This document shows, piece after piece, positions 15,328 through 24,855 of a stretch of DNA of 64,000 nt. Position 1 is the stretch's first letter. Each line of letters starts with the position of its first letter. The stretch is from positions 44,767 through 108,766 of the forward strand of contig JANDJZ010001758.1 in NCBI GenBank assembly GCA_027943245.1. Direction: 5' to 3'. The notes under the pieces are model-generated. The model made no database searches. It was not told the origin of the DNA and was given only the letters and a program-made list of their open reading frames with translations. The translations under genes and the position numbers were made by a program. The DNA comes from Acanthamoeba sp. SK_2022b (lineage: Eukaryota > Discosea > Longamoebia > Acanthamoebidae).

Positions 15328-15714
15328 TTAGCGGAATTTCTTGTGGTTGGCGTCGCGGGTCTGTTTGAACCCCTGCGCCAGCTGCTTCGCTTCGGCGACT
15401 TTGCCCTGGTTGGCCAGCGCCAGCGCCTGATCGATCTGGCCGATCAGGGTATCCAGCCCGTGGCGGAAATCTTTCATTTCCGGACTGTCGGCGGCTTTGT
15501 CCTCCAGCTTCGGCGGAGTGCCCTGTTTGGCGTCCTGCGCGGCGGCGCGCATGTTTTGCAGGCTCTGTTTAAGGGTAGCGGCGGAATCGGTATTCAGCAC
15601 CGTTTTATAGTTTTCCGCCAGGGTGTCCATATCGTCGCCCAGATCGGCGGCGGCCGCCAGCGAACTGGCCGCCAGCAGCGTCAACGCCGCCAACGCTTTC
15701 AGGGTATTCTGCAT
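15328..15714 (-). CDS. cybC: Soluble periplasmic cytochrome b562
   Basis: A 128-residue precursor with a signal peptide (LKALAALTLLAASSLAAA, cleavage after AAA) and a four-helix bundle. The axial haem ligands expected for the family are present: Met7 of the mature protein (ADLGDDM) and the histidine near the C-terminus (RDANHKKFR). The segment TPPKLEDKAADSPEMKDFRHG is a hallmark. No CxxCH is present, so haem binding is non-covalent. Physiological role is unclear in the family; electron transfer in the periplasm is assumed. It ends four bases from the convergent AraC gene and lies downstream of no obvious operon partner. Confidence 0.92.
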   Translation of the reverse strand: MQNTLKALAALTLLAASSLAAAADLGDDMDTLAENYKTVLNTDSAATLKQSLQNMRAAAQDAKQGTPPKLEDKAADSPEMKDFRHGLDTLIGQIDQALALANQGKVAEAKQLAQGFKQTRDANHKKFR

Positions 15715-15852
15715 GTTTGCTCACCTTCCAGTTATTGTTTTAATAAACCCACCGTTACCATAGGCAAGGCCGGGCAAAACCGAAACCGGAGATTTGTAAG
15801 CAAGGTTGAGGCGGGATAACGCGCAGCCGGCAGGCACCGGCCGCGCAGAGGA

Positions 15853-17193
15853 TCACTGACCGGCGATCTTCATTTCCGGCAGCAGCACCGAACCGCACTG
15901 GATATTGCTGCGGGTTTCGATATCGCTGCCGACGCTGACGATATTGCGCAGCATGTCTTTCAGGTTGCCGGCGATGGTGATCTCGCTGACCGGGTATTGG
16001 ATCTCGCCGTTTTCGACCCAGAAACCGGCGGCGCCGCGCGAGTAATCGCCGGTAACGCCGCTGACGCCCTGGCCCATCAGCTCGGTCACCACCAGGCCGG
16101 TGCCAAGCTGTTTCAACATGCCGGCAAAGTCCGCGCCCTGCCCGGCAATGCGCCAGTTATGGATGCCGCCGGCATGACCGGTGCTGTGCAGGCCCAGCTT
16201 GCGCGCCGAGTAGCTGGTCATCAGCCAGGTTTGCAGCACGCCGTCCTTGACGATATCGCGCCGCTGGGTGCGCACGCCCTCGCTGTCGAACGGCGTCGAC
16301 GCCAGCCCTTTCAGCAGGTGCGGATGCTCCTCGACGGTCAGCCACGCCGGCAGGATCTGTTTGCCGAGCGAGTCCAGCAGGAAGGTCGATTTGCGGTAAA
16401 CGCTGCTGCCGCTGATGGCGCCCACCAGATGGCCGAACAGCCCGGTGGCCACCTCGGAGGCGAACAGCACCGGCGCCTTCATGGTCGACAGTTTGCGCGG
16501 CGCGAGGCGCGCCAGCGTGCGACGGGCGCACTCTTGCCCCACCCACTCGGGGCTGTGCAGATCGCTCATCGCACGGCCGATGGTGTAAGCGTAATCTCGT
16601 TCCATATCGCCGTCCTGCTCAGCAATGACGCAGCTGGACAGCGAATGGCGGCTGGAACAGTAGCTTTGCAGCATGCCGTGGCTGTTGCCGAACACCTTGA
16701 TGCCGTAGTGGCTGTTGAAGCTGCCGCCTTCGGTGTTGGTGATGCGCTTGTCCGCCGCCAGCGAAGCCTGCTCGGCGCGCGCCGCCAGCTCGATGCCGCG
16801 CTCGGCGTCCAGTTCGATCGGGTGGAACAGATCGAGATCCGGCGCCTCGAACGCCAGCAGATCTTTCTCCGCCGGGCCGGCGCAGGGATCTTCAGAGGTG
16901 TAGCGCGCGATATCCAACGCCGCCTGCACGGTGCGGGCGATGGCGTCCGGGCTGAGATCGGTAGAAGAGGCGCTGCCTTTGCGCTGACGGTGATACACGG
17001 TAATGCCCAGCGCGCCATCGCTGTTGAACTCGACGTTTTCCACCTCGCCGAAGCGGGTACTGACGCTGATGCCGGTCGATTTGGTGACCGCGACTTCCGC
17101 CGCGTCGGAACCGGCGCGGGCCAGCTCCAGCGCCTGAGAAACGGCCTGTTCCAGCGCCTTGCGCTGTTCTGCAACTTGAGTGACTACTTTCAT
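15853..17193 (-). CDS. pmbA: PmbA/TldE, partner subunit of the TldD/TldE metalloprotease
   Basis: A 446-residue protein, the normal length for PmbA. The start at 17193 gives [28 protein letters not shown]; a longer frame exists upstream but is not conserved. Features include [56 protein letters not shown] and the C-terminal [10 protein letters not shown]. PmbA lacks the HExxxH zinc site and forms a heterodimer with TldD, which is encoded 12 kb to the right. Together they remove leader peptides of modified peptides such as microcin B17 and degrade the CcdA antitoxin in E. coli. It usually lies next to darP, here separated by a toxin-antitoxin pair. Confidence 0.96.
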   Translation of the reverse strand: MKVVTQVAEQRKALEQAVSQALELARAGSDAAEVAVTKSTGISVSTRFGEVENVEFNSDGALGITVYHRQRKGSASSTDLSPDAIARTVQAALDIARYTSEDPCAGPAEKDLLAFEAPDLDLFHPIELDAERGIELAARAEQASLAADKRITNTEGGSFNSHYGIKVFGNSHGMLQSYCSSRHSLSSCVIAEQDGDMERDYAYTIGRAMSDLHSPEWVGQECARRTLARLAPRKLSTMKAPVLFASEVATGLFGHLVGAISGSSVYRKSTFLLDSLGKQILPAWLTVEEHPHLLKGLASTPFDSEGVRTQRRDIVKDGVLQTWLMTSYSARKLGLHSTGHAGGIHNWRIAGQGADFAGMLKQLGTGLVVTELMGQGVSGVTGDYSRGAAGFWVENGEIQYPVSEITIAGNLKDMLRNIVSVGSDIETRSNIQCGSVLLPEMKIAGQ

Positions 17194-17368
17194 CAATCTG
17201 CCATAATTAATCAGAAAATCGTTGAGAAAAGTGCCGGAGCGGCGTAGTTGTGCACGCGGGGCGGCGCGCAAAAATCCTGAGATCTCTGCCGTTGAGTCTA
17301 ACAGGAACCGCGTTGAATTTCGCATAAAGCCGAACGGCAAAGCCGGGATAACATGCAAAAGCCGCGCA

Positions 17369-17707
17369 TTACTCGACGATCAGTTTTACCGACTTGCCGA
17401 TATTCGCCATCATGTTGACCAACGCGTCCAGCGTGAACTTCTCGGTTTTCTGATTCACCACGTCGGACACGCGCGGCCGGGAAGTGTGCAGATAACGCGC
17501 CGCCTCCTCCTGGCGATAACCTTCTTCCTCAATCCACGCGCTAATCTCACCCATCAGCTGTTTTTTCAGTGCGATAAGCTGCGCAATTTCCGCATTGGAC
17601 TGCGCTTGCAATTGCCGAGCCTCGTCGGCGGAAAATCCCAGATCCGCAAACACATTGCCGCCTGCGGGCGTAACGTGGCGTGAACCGGTATCAATCGGTT
17701 TGGTCAT
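17369..17707 (-). CDS. XRE-type antitoxin of a HigBA-like pair
   Basis: A 112-residue protein with a C-terminal helix-turn-helix ([44 protein letters not shown]) and an N-terminal helical extension. The HTH matches the antitoxin family paired with DUF891 (phage Gp49-like) toxins. Start 17707 has GGAG nine bases upstream; a longer frame from 17740 lies inside the toxin gene. It overlaps the toxin gene by 17 bases. It should neutralise the toxin and repress the operon through the palindrome at 18068-18089. Confidence 0.85.
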   Translation of the reverse strand: MTKPIDTGSRHVTPAGGNVFADLGFSADEARQLQAQSNAEIAQLIALKKQLMGEISAWIEEEGYRQEEAARYLHTSRPRVSDVVNQKTEKFTLDALVNMMANIGKSVKLIVE

Positions 17708-18053
17708 GACCTTTACTCCGCTCATTAATAACCGCGTCATAACGCGCTTTGATTATCTGAATATCGTGGCGGCTGGTTTTCTCCGTCTTCTTCTGAAAGC
17801 TGTGCAAGACGTAGATCGCTTCGCTGAACTTTGCCACATAGACCACCCTGAACGCGCCGCCGGTGACATATAAACGGATTTCGATAACGCCGCTTCCGCA
17901 GCTGACCATCGGTTTCCAATTACCGGGTTCCAGACCTCTTTGCACTTTACTCAGTTCAAATCCTGCCGCTTTTCGCGCATCGATTGGAAAGGCCAGCAAA
18001 TCCGCTAACGATGAACCGCGCCAATCAATGGCTTTCTCGATGCCATCATCCAT
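17691..18053 (-). CDS. Gp49/DUF891-family (HigB-like) toxin
   Basis: A 120-residue protein of the phage-derived Gp49-like (DUF891) family, a branch of the RelE/HigB superfamily. The typical core is EIRLYVTGGAFRVVYVAKFSEAIYVLHSFQKKTEKTSRHDIQIIKARYD. Members act as RNases that stop translation. I place the start at the second ATG (18053), because AGGAG is nine bases upstream of it; the ATG at 18062 directly abuts that ribosome binding site. Toxin comes first and antitoxin second. The pair is wedged between pmbA and darP and has an AT-rich operator unlike its surroundings, which suggests acquisition. Confidence 0.84.
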   Translation of the reverse strand: MDDGIEKAIDWRGSSLADLLAFPIDARKAAGFELSKVQRGLEPGNWKPMVSCGSGVIEIRLYVTGGAFRVVYVAKFSEAIYVLHSFQKKTEKTSRHDIQIIKARYDAVINERSKGHDQTD

Positions 18054-18067
18054 GAATACCATCTCCT

Positions 18068-18089
18068 TTTGTATAAAATTTTATACAAA
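18068..18089. promoter_or_regulatory. Perfect 22-base palindromic operator of the second toxin-antitoxin pair
   Basis: TTTGTATAAAA is followed directly by its exact reverse complement. The element lies 15 bases upstream of the toxin ATG, just before the AGGAG ribosome binding site, and includes a TATAAA that could be a -10 box. It is very AT-rich compared with the flanking genes. Antitoxin binding here would give autoregulation. Confidence 0.7.
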
Positions 18090-18243
18090 CATGATGATAA
18101 AAACAACAGCATGAATTCAGAGGACAGGTGCCAAGACATGATTGTGCCCCAGCGCGGCAGCTATACTCAGTTTGCTCAAGGCACGCAATTGGCGGGTTGC
18201 CGGACAACCTGTTAGGATTAGCCTCTTTTTAACGGAGCCTACC

Positions 18244-18792
18244 ATGAACAAACAGCCTGAAGACTGGCTCGACGATGTCCCGGAGAATGAAAACGAGGAC
18301 GATGACGAGATTATCTGGGTCAGTAAAAGTGAGATTAAACGTGATGCCGAAGCGCTGAAAGACCTGGGGGCCGAAATGGTCGATCTGGGCAAAAACGCGC
18401 TGGACCGCATTCCGTTGGACGAAGATCTGCGTGCCGCCATCGAGCTGGCGCAAAAGATCAAGAAAGAGGGCCGTCGCCGTCAGCTGCAGCTGATCGGCAA
18501 GATGCTGCGCGCCCGCGATATCGAGCCGATCCAGACCGCGCTCGACAAGCTGAAAAACCGCCACAACCAGCAGGTTTCGCTGTTCCATAAACTGGAAGCG
18601 CTGCGCGACCGCCTGGTGGAAGAAGGCGATGACGTCATTCCGTCGATCCTGGATCTGTATCCGGCCGCCGATCGCCAACAGCTGCGTTCACTGGTGCGCA
18701 ACGCGCAGAAAGAGAAGGCTGCCAACAAGCCGCCTAAGGCTTACCGCCAGATCTTCCAATACCTGCGCGAGCTGGCCGAAGCGGCCGACTAA
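18244..18792 (+). CDS. darP: DarP (YjgA), late 50S ribosome assembly factor
   Basis: A 182-residue, strongly charged helical protein. It begins [42 protein letters not shown] and contains [34 protein letters not shown], both hallmarks of DarP/YjgA. It binds immature 50S particles and assists maturation of the peptidyl transferase centre. I chose ATG 18244 (GGAGCC upstream) over a longer frame from 18142. The pmbA-darP neighbourhood is conserved in Enterobacterales, here interrupted by a toxin-antitoxin pair. Confidence 0.94.
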   Translation: MNKQPEDWLDDVPENENEDDDEIIWVSKSEIKRDAEALKDLGAEMVDLGKNALDRIPLDEDLRAAIELAQKIKKEGRRRQLQLIGKMLRARDIEPIQTALDKLKNRHNQQVSLFHKLEALRDRLVEEGDDVIPSILDLYPAADRQQLRSLVRNAQKEKAANKPPKAYRQIFQYLRELAEAAD

Positions 18793-18822
18793 GCGCCGCC
18801 GCCATCCCGGGATGAAGCCGTT

Positions 18823-19122
18823 TCATCCCCGGTGATGGGCCGGCTCGCCGCTGCTTTCGCGGATATTGAAGCGCAGGCTGCCTTCCAGCTCTTCTTCCGC
18901 CTCTTCAAACAGCAGAATGATCGCGCCGAAACGACGCTTGCTGCGGGCATTCAGGTGAGTGAACTCGATTTCCACCGGCAGGCCGATATCGCCGGTCACC
19001 ACGTCCCACAGCGCGTCGAGGTTGGCGCCAAACCCCTCGTCCAGCGCAAACTTGCGCGCGAAATCGCGGTAGAAGGCCGGCACATCCTGGATCTGTTCAA
19101 AATCAAACTCTACTTTTGCCAT
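18823..19122 (-). CDS. Barstar-like RNase inhibitor
   Basis: A 99-residue barstar-family protein with DFEQIQDVPAFYRDFARKFALDEGFGANLDALWDVVTGDIGLPVEIEF and an acidic C-terminal helix region (LLFEEAEEELEG). Barstar covers the active site of barnase-type RNases with acidic residues. Homologues are known as YhcO in E. coli. ATG 19122 is five bases after the RNase stop, so inhibitor and enzyme share an operon and appear to be a cognate pair. The longer frame to 19224 lies within the RNase gene and was not used. Confidence 0.88.
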   Translation of the reverse strand: MAKVEFDFEQIQDVPAFYRDFARKFALDEGFGANLDALWDVVTGDIGLPVEIEFTHLNARSKRRFGAIILLFEEAEEELEGSLRFNIRESSGEPAHHRG

Positions 19123-19127
19123 CAAAC

Positions 19128-19595
19128 TCACTCCACACGAATGAAGTTTTTGTAATGGTCGCGCGTGACGAAGATCAGACCGTCGCTCGAATACAGCAGG
19201 CGATCGGCGCCGCGCCGGCCACACTGGTAATTGATGTCCGCTTCGCGCCAGACCCGGCCGCCGGCGGTCGGCAATTGCCCTTCACGGTTAGAGAATCGAT
19301 CGCCGCCAATCGCCTTGCCCGGCAATACCACACAGAGGTTGCCTGAACGCGGATCCCAGCCCTGCTCGCGCGCCTGCTTCTTGGTGACGTAATAATCCGG
19401 CAGCCGCTGATGCTGCTGCAGGTAACTCACCACCGTTTGCTGCTGCGTGAGCCGATCGATGCTCTGCTGCTGCCCCGCCGGGGCCTGGACCACCGCCGGA
19501 TTACCGCCGATCGCACGGTGCTCGTTGCCGCGCAGCGCGCTGAAGACGGCGATGATCACGGCGATGACAATCGCCACCAGAATCCGCTTGTTCAT
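19128..19595 (-). CDS. Barnase-like secreted or membrane-anchored ribonuclease
   Basis: A 155-residue protein. The N-terminus has a hydrophobic segment (ILVAIVIAVIIAVFSAL, residues about 4-20), either a signal peptide or an anchor. The C-terminal domain (from about 60) is a microbial ribonuclease of the barnase/T1 type: LPDYYVTKKQAREQGWDPRSGNL, WREADINYQCGRRGADRLLYSSDGLIFVTRDHYKNF. The catalytic glutamate, arginine and histidine of barnase correspond to the E of WREADINY, the R before LLYSSD, and the H of RDHYKNF, all present. Activity is therefore expected outside the cytoplasm, with the downstream barstar-like protein protecting the cell. Confidence 0.86.
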   Translation of the reverse strand: MNKRILVAIVIAVIIAVFSALRGNEHRAIGGNPAVVQAPAGQQQSIDRLTQQQTVVSYLQQHQRLPDYYVTKKQAREQGWDPRSGNLCVVLPGKAIGGDRFSNREGQLPTAGGRVWREADINYQCGRRGADRLLYSSDGLIFVTRDHYKNFIRVE

Positions 19596-19780
19596 GACAT
19601 TCCCTGAAATTATGCCGCCGAAGGCGCCGCAGCTCCCCCAGGCTAGTTAGGTATATAGTCGACCTGGATGAAACTAAGATGACCGGCAAGTAACGTTTTC
19701 GCGGCGGCTAAGGTTTCATCCATTCATGACAATGATGCCACTTTCCAGCCGTTCTGGCACTCGGAGTCTCTCTGAAAACG

Positions 19781-19802
19781 GGCCGCCTCTTATGAGACGG
19801 CC
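19781..19802 (-). terminator. Probable aae operon terminator
   Basis: GGCCGCCTC (19781-19789) pairs with GAGACGGCC (19794-19802) with one mismatch. On the minus strand GTTTTC follows. It lies 72 bases beyond aaeB. The surrounding 19596-19874 region holds no gene and presumably the promoter of the RNase-barstar pair. Confidence 0.5.
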
Positions 19803-19874
19803 GCCGTACCAGGCGCTGCTTTCAGTATAGTCAGGGAAGGCGCCGCATAACGCGGCGCAAAAGGCGGGAACGCA

Positions 19875-21842
19875 TCAATCGATCAAGGCGTGGCGATAGC
19901 GATGCAGCATGTCGGCCAGGCGTTTCACCGGCCCGGTGACGCTGAGCGGCGCCTGATTGTCCACCAATTTTTGCTGGTACTCGTTCATTTCACCCAGCAA
20001 GCGATCGTAGTAATAGGCGCGCTTGACGTCGTTCTTGGCCGAGACCACCCGATCGGCGGTGCTGCGGATCTGGCGGTGGAAGGCCGACAGCTCTTCGCTG
20101 ACCGGGATTTCCGCCCGCTGCATACGCTGGTGGGCGATGATCAGGTTCAGCGCCAGACGATACTTGGCGATATCGTTCGGGAACATCATCAGCAGCTGGT
20201 TGAGCTGTTGATACAGCGCTGGCAGGTGGTTCTGCCGACGGCGCGCCGCCTTGGTGGTCAGCGCCGACACCGCGCTGCTGACGAACTGGTTGAGCAACGT
20301 GCGGCCGGTGCGCTCGCGCGAATTGTCTCGGATCAGCAGCAGCACCATCAGCCCGACGCAGCTACCGAGGAACTGGCCGAGCGCCCCATCGAGAAACTGG
20401 GTGACGTTGAACTCCATCGGGTTGCTCAGCACCAGAATGTTGATCGTCCCCGCCAGCAGCCCCAGCGAACCGAGCCGCCGCTTCTGCACCTCGATGCCGA
20501 TGAAAAACGCCAGCAGGCCGAGGCTGAGACACAGCAGCAAGATGCTCTGCTGCGTCGCCGGCAGGATCACCATAAAGAACAGGGAACCGACCGGGATCGC
20601 CGCCAGCATGCCCAGCACGAAATCCATCGCCACCATGCGCGGCGCCGGGGTGCGCATCGCCAGCGAGGTGATTACCGCGATGATCACCATAAAACCGCTG
20701 CCGGACGTCCAACCGGTCCACAGCCACAGCAGGCTGCCGAACGCCGTGGCCACAAAGGTGCGCAGGCCGTTGATCATCGCGTGATGCCCTTCCGCCGAGG
20801 TCGGCTTGACCACGGTTTCATTGCTTAACACGCCCTCTTCCACCGCGCTGATACTGCCGTTGGTGCGTACGCCCTTCGACAGCAGCAGGTAGCGCGTCGC
20901 CGCGCCGACCCAGCCGGTGAGGGTCGGCAGCGTTTCATCGGAGCGATGCGTGGTCAGCACCTGGCGCAACAGCTTCATGCGCTTGTGGATCTCCTGCGGG
21001 GTTTCCGCCGGCACCATCAGTTGCTCCCGCAGGCTCGCTTGCAGCGCATCCGGGTGATTCAGCAGGATCAGATAGGTTTCGCAAGCCTGGGTGATCAGCG
21101 TCAGCGACAGGGTATGCAGCGCCTTCACCCGACGGTTGACCTTCTGCCAGCGCGAGGACTCCATCATCAGGTTGTTGCGCATGCCATCCAGCGCCGTGGT
21201 GCTCTTGACCAGATTGCTCCAGGCACGGTCGATGTCTTCTTTGTCAGCGTTGCTGATGCACATCTGCATCAGACGATATTGATCCACCAACAGCTGCTCC
21301 ACCGCCCGATCGATGTCCTGCTTGATCGAACGCGGCGAGAACAGCAGATCCGCCAATACGGCGCTGACGATGCCCAGCACGATCTCGCTGCAACGCTCGA
21401 TGGCGAACTGCGGCGCTTCCAGCAGATGGGCCTCGCTGGTGGCGACCGTCACGATGATGATCAGCGCGGTATAGCCGGCCAGGCCCCAGGCATAGGAGTT
21501 CTCGACCTTGATCAGCGAAGAGAGCCAGGTGCAGAAGCCGGCCCAGATGCAGCACAGCAGCAGCATCACCACCGGCGCACGGGCGGTGGTGATGATAATG
21601 ATCAGGCCGACGAAGCAGCCGATAAAGGTGCCGATGATGCGCAGCCAGCCGCGGTGGCGGATGGCGCCGGAGAAGGGTTCACCGCCGGCGGCAAAGGCCG
21701 GGCCGGCGGCGACGATGGCGGCGGTCATCGCCGACCAGCGCGGGGTTTCCAGGTTGAGATGGAAACCGACGAACAGCGCAAACACAATCGCGAAGCTGAG
21801 TTTGAAGGCAAATCTCAGCCGGATAAAGGTTGGGCTGTTCAT
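19875..21842 (-). CDS. aaeB: AaeB, aromatic carboxylic acid efflux pump membrane subunit
   Basis: A 655-residue inner-membrane protein of the FUSC/ArAE family, normal length for AaeB. It has an N-terminal block of about five or six helices ([41 protein letters not shown]), a central cytoplasmic region, a second helix block from about residue 360, and a cytoplasmic tail. It exports p-hydroxybenzoate and related aromatic acids with AaeA. The start shares one base with the aaeA stop (TAATG). Expression is expected to be induced by aromatic acids through AaeR. Confidence 0.96.
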   Translation of the reverse strand: MNSPTFIRLRFAFKLSFAIVFALFVGFHLNLETPRWSAMTAAIVAAGPAFAAGGEPFSGAIRHRGWLRIIGTFIGCFVGLIIIITTARAPVVMLLLCCIWAGFCTWLSSLIKVENSYAWGLAGYTALIIIVTVATSEAHLLEAPQFAIERCSEIVLGIVSAVLADLLFSPRSIKQDIDRAVEQLLVDQYRLMQMCISNADKEDIDRAWSNLVKSTTALDGMRNNLMMESSRWQKVNRRVKALHTLSLTLITQACETYLILLNHPDALQASLREQLMVPAETPQEIHKRMKLLRQVLTTHRSDETLPTLTGWVGAATRYLLLSKGVRTNGSISAVEEGVLSNETVVKPTSAEGHHAMINGLRTFVATAFGSLLWLWTGWTSGSGFMVIIAVITSLAMRTPAPRMVAMDFVLGMLAAIPVGSLFFMVILPATQQSILLLCLSLGLLAFFIGIEVQKRRLGSLGLLAGTINILVLSNPMEFNVTQFLDGALGQFLGSCVGLMVLLLIRDNSRERTGRTLLNQFVSSAVSALTTKAARRRQNHLPALYQQLNQLLMMFPNDIAKYRLALNLIIAHQRMQRAEIPVSEELSAFHRQIRSTADRVVSAKNDVKRAYYYDRLLGEMNEYQQKLVDNQAPLSVTGPVKRLADMLHRYRHALID

Positions 21843-22777
21843 TAGCCGAACTCACGCAGCCGGTGCATCAGGCGCACAAAGGGCGAGCCGCTGTCGGCAT
21901 TGCGATCGTTCTTGCCGACGATCACCACGGTGGCGGTAGTGCCTGCCGGGTACGGATGCTGTTGGTCCTTGGCGTCCAGCAGGATCTTCACCGGCACGCG
22001 CTGCGCCAGGCGCACCCACTCCAGGTTGCTGTCGATCGAGGCCAGCCCTTTGCTGTTGACCGTGCTGCTGCTGTTGTTCACCGCCGCCGCCACGCTGTCA
22101 ACGGTGCCGTGCATGATGCGGTTGCTGCCGAGCGGGGTGATCTCCGCGCGGTCGCCCTTATTCAGGCCGGTCAGCTTGGTTTCTTCCAGGTACGCCAGGA
22201 TGTAGAAGGAGTCTTTCTTCACCAGCGCCACCGCCACCGAGCCGCGGGTGATGTATTCGCCGGCGTGGACGTTGAGGTTGGTGATCCAGCCATCGGCCGG
22301 GGCGCGCACCGTGGTACGCTCCAGATCCAGCTGCGCCAGCTCGCGCGCCGCCACGGCCTTCGCCAGCTGGTGTTGCACGGTCTGCAGCGAGTTGTTCGAC
22401 TGGTCGATTTCTTCCTGCGACATCGCCTGCACGCCCAGCTTCACGCGGCGGCCGGCTTCGCGCCGTTTTTCCGCCGCCAGCGTTTGATAGTAGGCGACGT
22501 CGGCACCGGCCTCCGCCAGCGCCTGCTCATAGCGCGGCCGATCGACCACGAACAGCACCTGGCCTTTCTTCACCAGCTGGTTGTCCACCACCGGCACTTC
22601 GGTCAGCAGGCCGCTGACGTCCGGCGCGATCGCCACCACGTCGGCGGTGAACTTGGCGTCACGTGTCCACGGCGACTCGGTGTAGAACACCCAGGCCTTG
22701 AACACCGCAACGATACCCAGCAGCACAAGAATCAAAGTGATCGCGATTCGGGTTATTTTTATCGAAAAATTTTTCAC
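21842..22777 (-). CDS. aaeA: AaeA, membrane fusion subunit of the aromatic acid efflux pump
   Basis: A 311-residue HlyD-family periplasmic adaptor with one N-terminal membrane segment ([22 protein letters not shown]). Next come [26 protein letters not shown], a coiled-coil hairpin and a lipoyl-like half. I chose the GTG start at 22777, which has GAGG five bases upstream and gives the usual length. The upstream TTG at 22792 would add five unconserved residues. It links AaeB to the outer membrane channel. It sits seven bases after aaeX and overlaps aaeB by one base. Confidence 0.95.
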   Translation of the reverse strand: MKNFSIKITRIAITLILVLLGIVAVFKAWVFYTESPWTRDAKFTADVVAIAPDVSGLLTEVPVVDNQLVKKGQVLFVVDRPRYEQALAEAGADVAYYQTLAAEKRREAGRRVKLGVQAMSQEEIDQSNNSLQTVQHQLAKAVAARELAQLDLERTTVRAPADGWITNLNVHAGEYITRGSVAVALVKKDSFYILAYLEETKLTGLNKGDRAEITPLGSNRIMHGTVDSVAAAVNNSSSTVNSKGLASIDSNLEWVRLAQRVPVKILLDAKDQQHPYPAGTTATVVIVGKNDRNADSGSPFVRLMHRLREFG

Positions 22778-22784
22778 AGCGACC

Positions 22785-22988
22785 TCAAACAAAAAGACAT
22801 GAAATCAGATAAAACAAGCAGCAATACAGCGCGGTGTTAAACAGCGCCGGATGCCAGACAAAATCGTAAATCCCCGTCGGCTGCAGCAGGCGGCGCAAGA
22901 GAAAAAACAGCGCCAGCGACACCAGCAGCTCGAAAAACACCGGCGGAAACGACAGTCCGAAGATGACCATAACCGGAAGCAAACTCAT
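22785..22988 (-). CDS. aaeX: AaeX, small membrane protein of the aae operon
   Basis: A 67-residue protein with two hydrophobic helices and the conserved tail [31 protein letters not shown], typical of the DUF1656 family member AaeX. The ATG at 22988 gives the family start [22 protein letters not shown]; the frame continues to 23027 without support. Its exact role in aromatic acid efflux is not known, and E. coli AaeAB works without it. It is the first gene of the aaeXAB operon, divergent from aaeR. Confidence 0.95.
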   Translation of the reverse strand: MSLLPVMVIFGLSFPPVFFELLVSLALFFLLRRLLQPTGIYDFVWHPALFNTALYCCLFYLISCLFV

Positions 22989-23268
22989 CACTTTTTCCTT
23001 ATTGTTCACTACGCCGGGGAAAGACACATCTCGCCATTCACATTCTCTTTACATTTTAGCGTGCGCGCGCCACAAATCTTGACCGGACAGCTTGTCCAGG
23101 TCACGAACCCGAAAAAAGGTTAAACTTTGGGGCAGACATCCACGACAGGGATTGTGAGGGTGCCGGAGGAGCGGCAGGATTGCGTCGCCGCTCGCTCTCG
23201 CACGTTGGTAAGGTCTATTCACCCGACCACGTTATATTAGCCTGCTTACTATCAAGGCATCAACAATC

Positions 23269-23284
23269 TGTGATCTAAATCACT
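23269..23284. promoter_or_regulatory. CRP-like site in the aaeX-aaeR intergenic region
   Basis: TGTGA-TCTAAA-TCACT matches the CRP consensus TGTGA-N6-TCACA at nine of ten defined bases. It ends 18 bases before the aaeR start, so it could repress aaeR or act on the divergent aae promoter. The 314-base divergent region should also contain AaeR sites, which I could not delimit. Confidence 0.5.
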
Positions 23285-23302
23285 TTTAAGCCAGAGTGAA
23301 TA

Positions 23303-24214
23303 ATGGAAAGATTAAAACGGATGTCGGTATTCGCCAAAGTGGTTGAGTTCGGGTCGTTTACCGCGGCCGCGCGCCAACTCGACATGAGCGTTTCATCGAT
23401 CAGCCAAACCGTCTCGAAACTGGAAAATGAGCTGCAGGTCAAGCTGTTGAACCGCAGCACGCGCAGCATCGGCCTGACCGAGGCCGGCAAAATCTACTAT
23501 CAGGGCTGCCGACGCATGCTGCAGGAAGTCAGCGAAGTGCATGAGCAGCTGTACGCGTTTAACAATACGCCTGCCGGCACGCTGCGCATCGGCAGCTCAT
23601 CCACCATGGCGCAAAATGTGCTGGCGAACATGACCGCCGAGATGATGAAAGAGTACCCGGGCCTGACGGTCAACCTGGTGACCGGCATTCCGGCACCGGA
23701 TCTGATCACTGATGGATTGGATCTGGTGATCCGCACCGGCGCGCTGCAGGACTCCAGCCTGTTCTCCCGCCGCCTGGGGCAGATGCCGATGGTGGTGTGC
23801 GCGGCCAAAAGCTACCTCAGCCAGCACGGCACGCCGCAGAAGCCAAGCGACATGGTCAACTTTTCCTGGCTGGAGTACAGCGTGCGCCCCGACAGCGAAT
23901 TTGAACTGATGTCGCCGGAGGGCATCACCACGCGCATTTCACCGCAGGGGCGCTTCGTCACCAACGACTCCTCCACCATGATCCGTTGGCTGAAAAACGG
24001 CGCCGGCATCGCCTACGCCCCGCTGATGTGGGTGATCGAAGAGATCAAGCGCGGCGAGATCGAGATCCTGTTCAAAAGCTACCATTCGGATCCGCGGCCG
24101 ATCTACGCGCTCTATACCGAGAAGGACAAACTGCCGCTGAAGGTGCAGGTGTGTATCAACTACCTAACCGACTATTTCGAACGCGTGGCGGCGGTCTATC
24201 AGGGCTATCGCTGA
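23303..24214 (+). CDS. aaeR: AaeR, LysR-type activator of aromatic acid efflux
   Basis: A 303-residue LysR-family regulator. The N-terminal winged HTH is MERLKRMSVFAKVVEFGSF, TAAARQLDMSVSSISQTVSKLE, KLLNRSTRSIGLTEAG. The C-terminal ligand-binding domain starts near residue 90 (GTLRIGSSSTMAQNVLANM). It is divergent from aaeXAB, as in E. coli, and is the likely activator responding to p-hydroxybenzoate-like acids. It ends with a ten-base tail-to-tail overlap with the membrane protein gene on the other strand. Confidence 0.93.
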   Translation: MERLKRMSVFAKVVEFGSFTAAARQLDMSVSSISQTVSKLENELQVKLLNRSTRSIGLTEAGKIYYQGCRRMLQEVSEVHEQLYAFNNTPAGTLRIGSSSTMAQNVLANMTAEMMKEYPGLTVNLVTGIPAPDLITDGLDLVIRTGALQDSSLFSRRLGQMPMVVCAAKSYLSQHGTPQKPSDMVNFSWLEYSVRPDSEFELMSPEGITTRISPQGRFVTNDSSTMIRWLKNGAGIAYAPLMWVIEEIKRGEIEILFKSYHSDPRPIYALYTEKDKLPLKVQVCINYLTDYFERVAAVYQGYR

Positions 24215-24549
24215 GCAGCGCTCAAATAACGGTGCGCCAGCGCGCCCAGCAGCATCAGCGCCAGCATGCCGAGGCCCCATAGCAGCCAGACGGCGTAGCC
24301 GGCCCAGTTCAGCAGCAGAGGAAAATAGCTCGCCAGCCCGCTGCCCAGCTGTTTCAGCCACGGCAGCCAGGCATCCAGCACCGTCTGCGGCACCAGACTC
24401 AGCGCACCGCTCATCGGCAGCGATGCGCCGCCGGCCGCTTCCGCCAACGCCGGGAGCCAGGTCAGCACGCCGGCCACACCCCAGGCCAGCAGCGTCCATA
24501 GCGCCATGGCACCCAGCAGCAGCGCGGCTGTCCAACCGCCCCGGTTCAC
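24205..24549 (-). CDS. Small membrane protein paired with a zinc-ribbon protein
   Basis: A 114-residue protein of unknown function with two clear hydrophobic helices: TAALLLGAMALWTLLAWGVAGVLTWL near the N-terminus and LLLNWAGYAVWLLWGLGMLALMLLGAL near the C-terminus. A tryptophan-containing amphipathic loop lies between them. The GTG start at 24549 overlaps the stop of the zinc-ribbon gene (GTGA), so translation is coupled. The longer frame reaching 24660 lies within that gene and is not real. Its 3' end overlaps aaeR by ten bases on the opposite strand. I do not recognise a family. Confidence 0.7.
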   Translation of the reverse strand: MNRGGWTAALLLGAMALWTLLAWGVAGVLTWLPALAEAAGGASLPMSGALSLVPQTVLDAWLPWLKQLGSGLASYFPLLLNWAGYAVWLLWGLGMLALMLLGALAHRYLSAAQR

Positions 24550-24821
24550 GGCACACCGCCGCCGCACTGCGGGCAAAAGCGGCTGCCCGGCGGCAACGGC
24601 GCGGCACACTGGCCGCAGGTGGCGCTCACCGCGGCAAATGGCTGGCCGCAGCGATGGCAATAACGTGCGCCCGGTTTATTCACCGCCTGGCATTCCGGAC
24701 ACTGCGGCCCCGGCTCGCCATGCTGGTTATAGCGGTTGCCATGATGCCCGCCGCGGTGACCCGCGCGCTGATGACCGCCATTAACACCGCCTTTCCCCAA
24801 CAACCTTTTCAGTAAGCTCAT
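24546..24821 (-). CDS. Small zinc-ribbon protein
   Basis: A 91-residue protein. A basic, glycine- and histidine-rich N-terminus (LLKRLLGKGGVNGGHQRAGHRGGHHG) is followed by two CxxC pairs per ribbon: CPEC...CHRC and CGQC...CPQC. The eight cysteines should bind two zinc ions. The histidine-rich part may bind metal as well. It is translationally coupled to a two-helix membrane protein and lies behind a MerR-type promoter, so a metal- or stress-linked role is plausible but unproven. The start at 24821 has a purine-rich GAGGCGGG upstream. Confidence 0.75.
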   Translation of the reverse strand: MSLLKRLLGKGGVNGGHQRAGHRGGHHGNRYNQHGEPGPQCPECQAVNKPGARYCHRCGQPFAAVSATCGQCAAPLPPGSRFCPQCGGGVP

Positions 24822-24855
24822 CCCGCCTCTCCTCTGTACATTGACGCTGAAGCTC

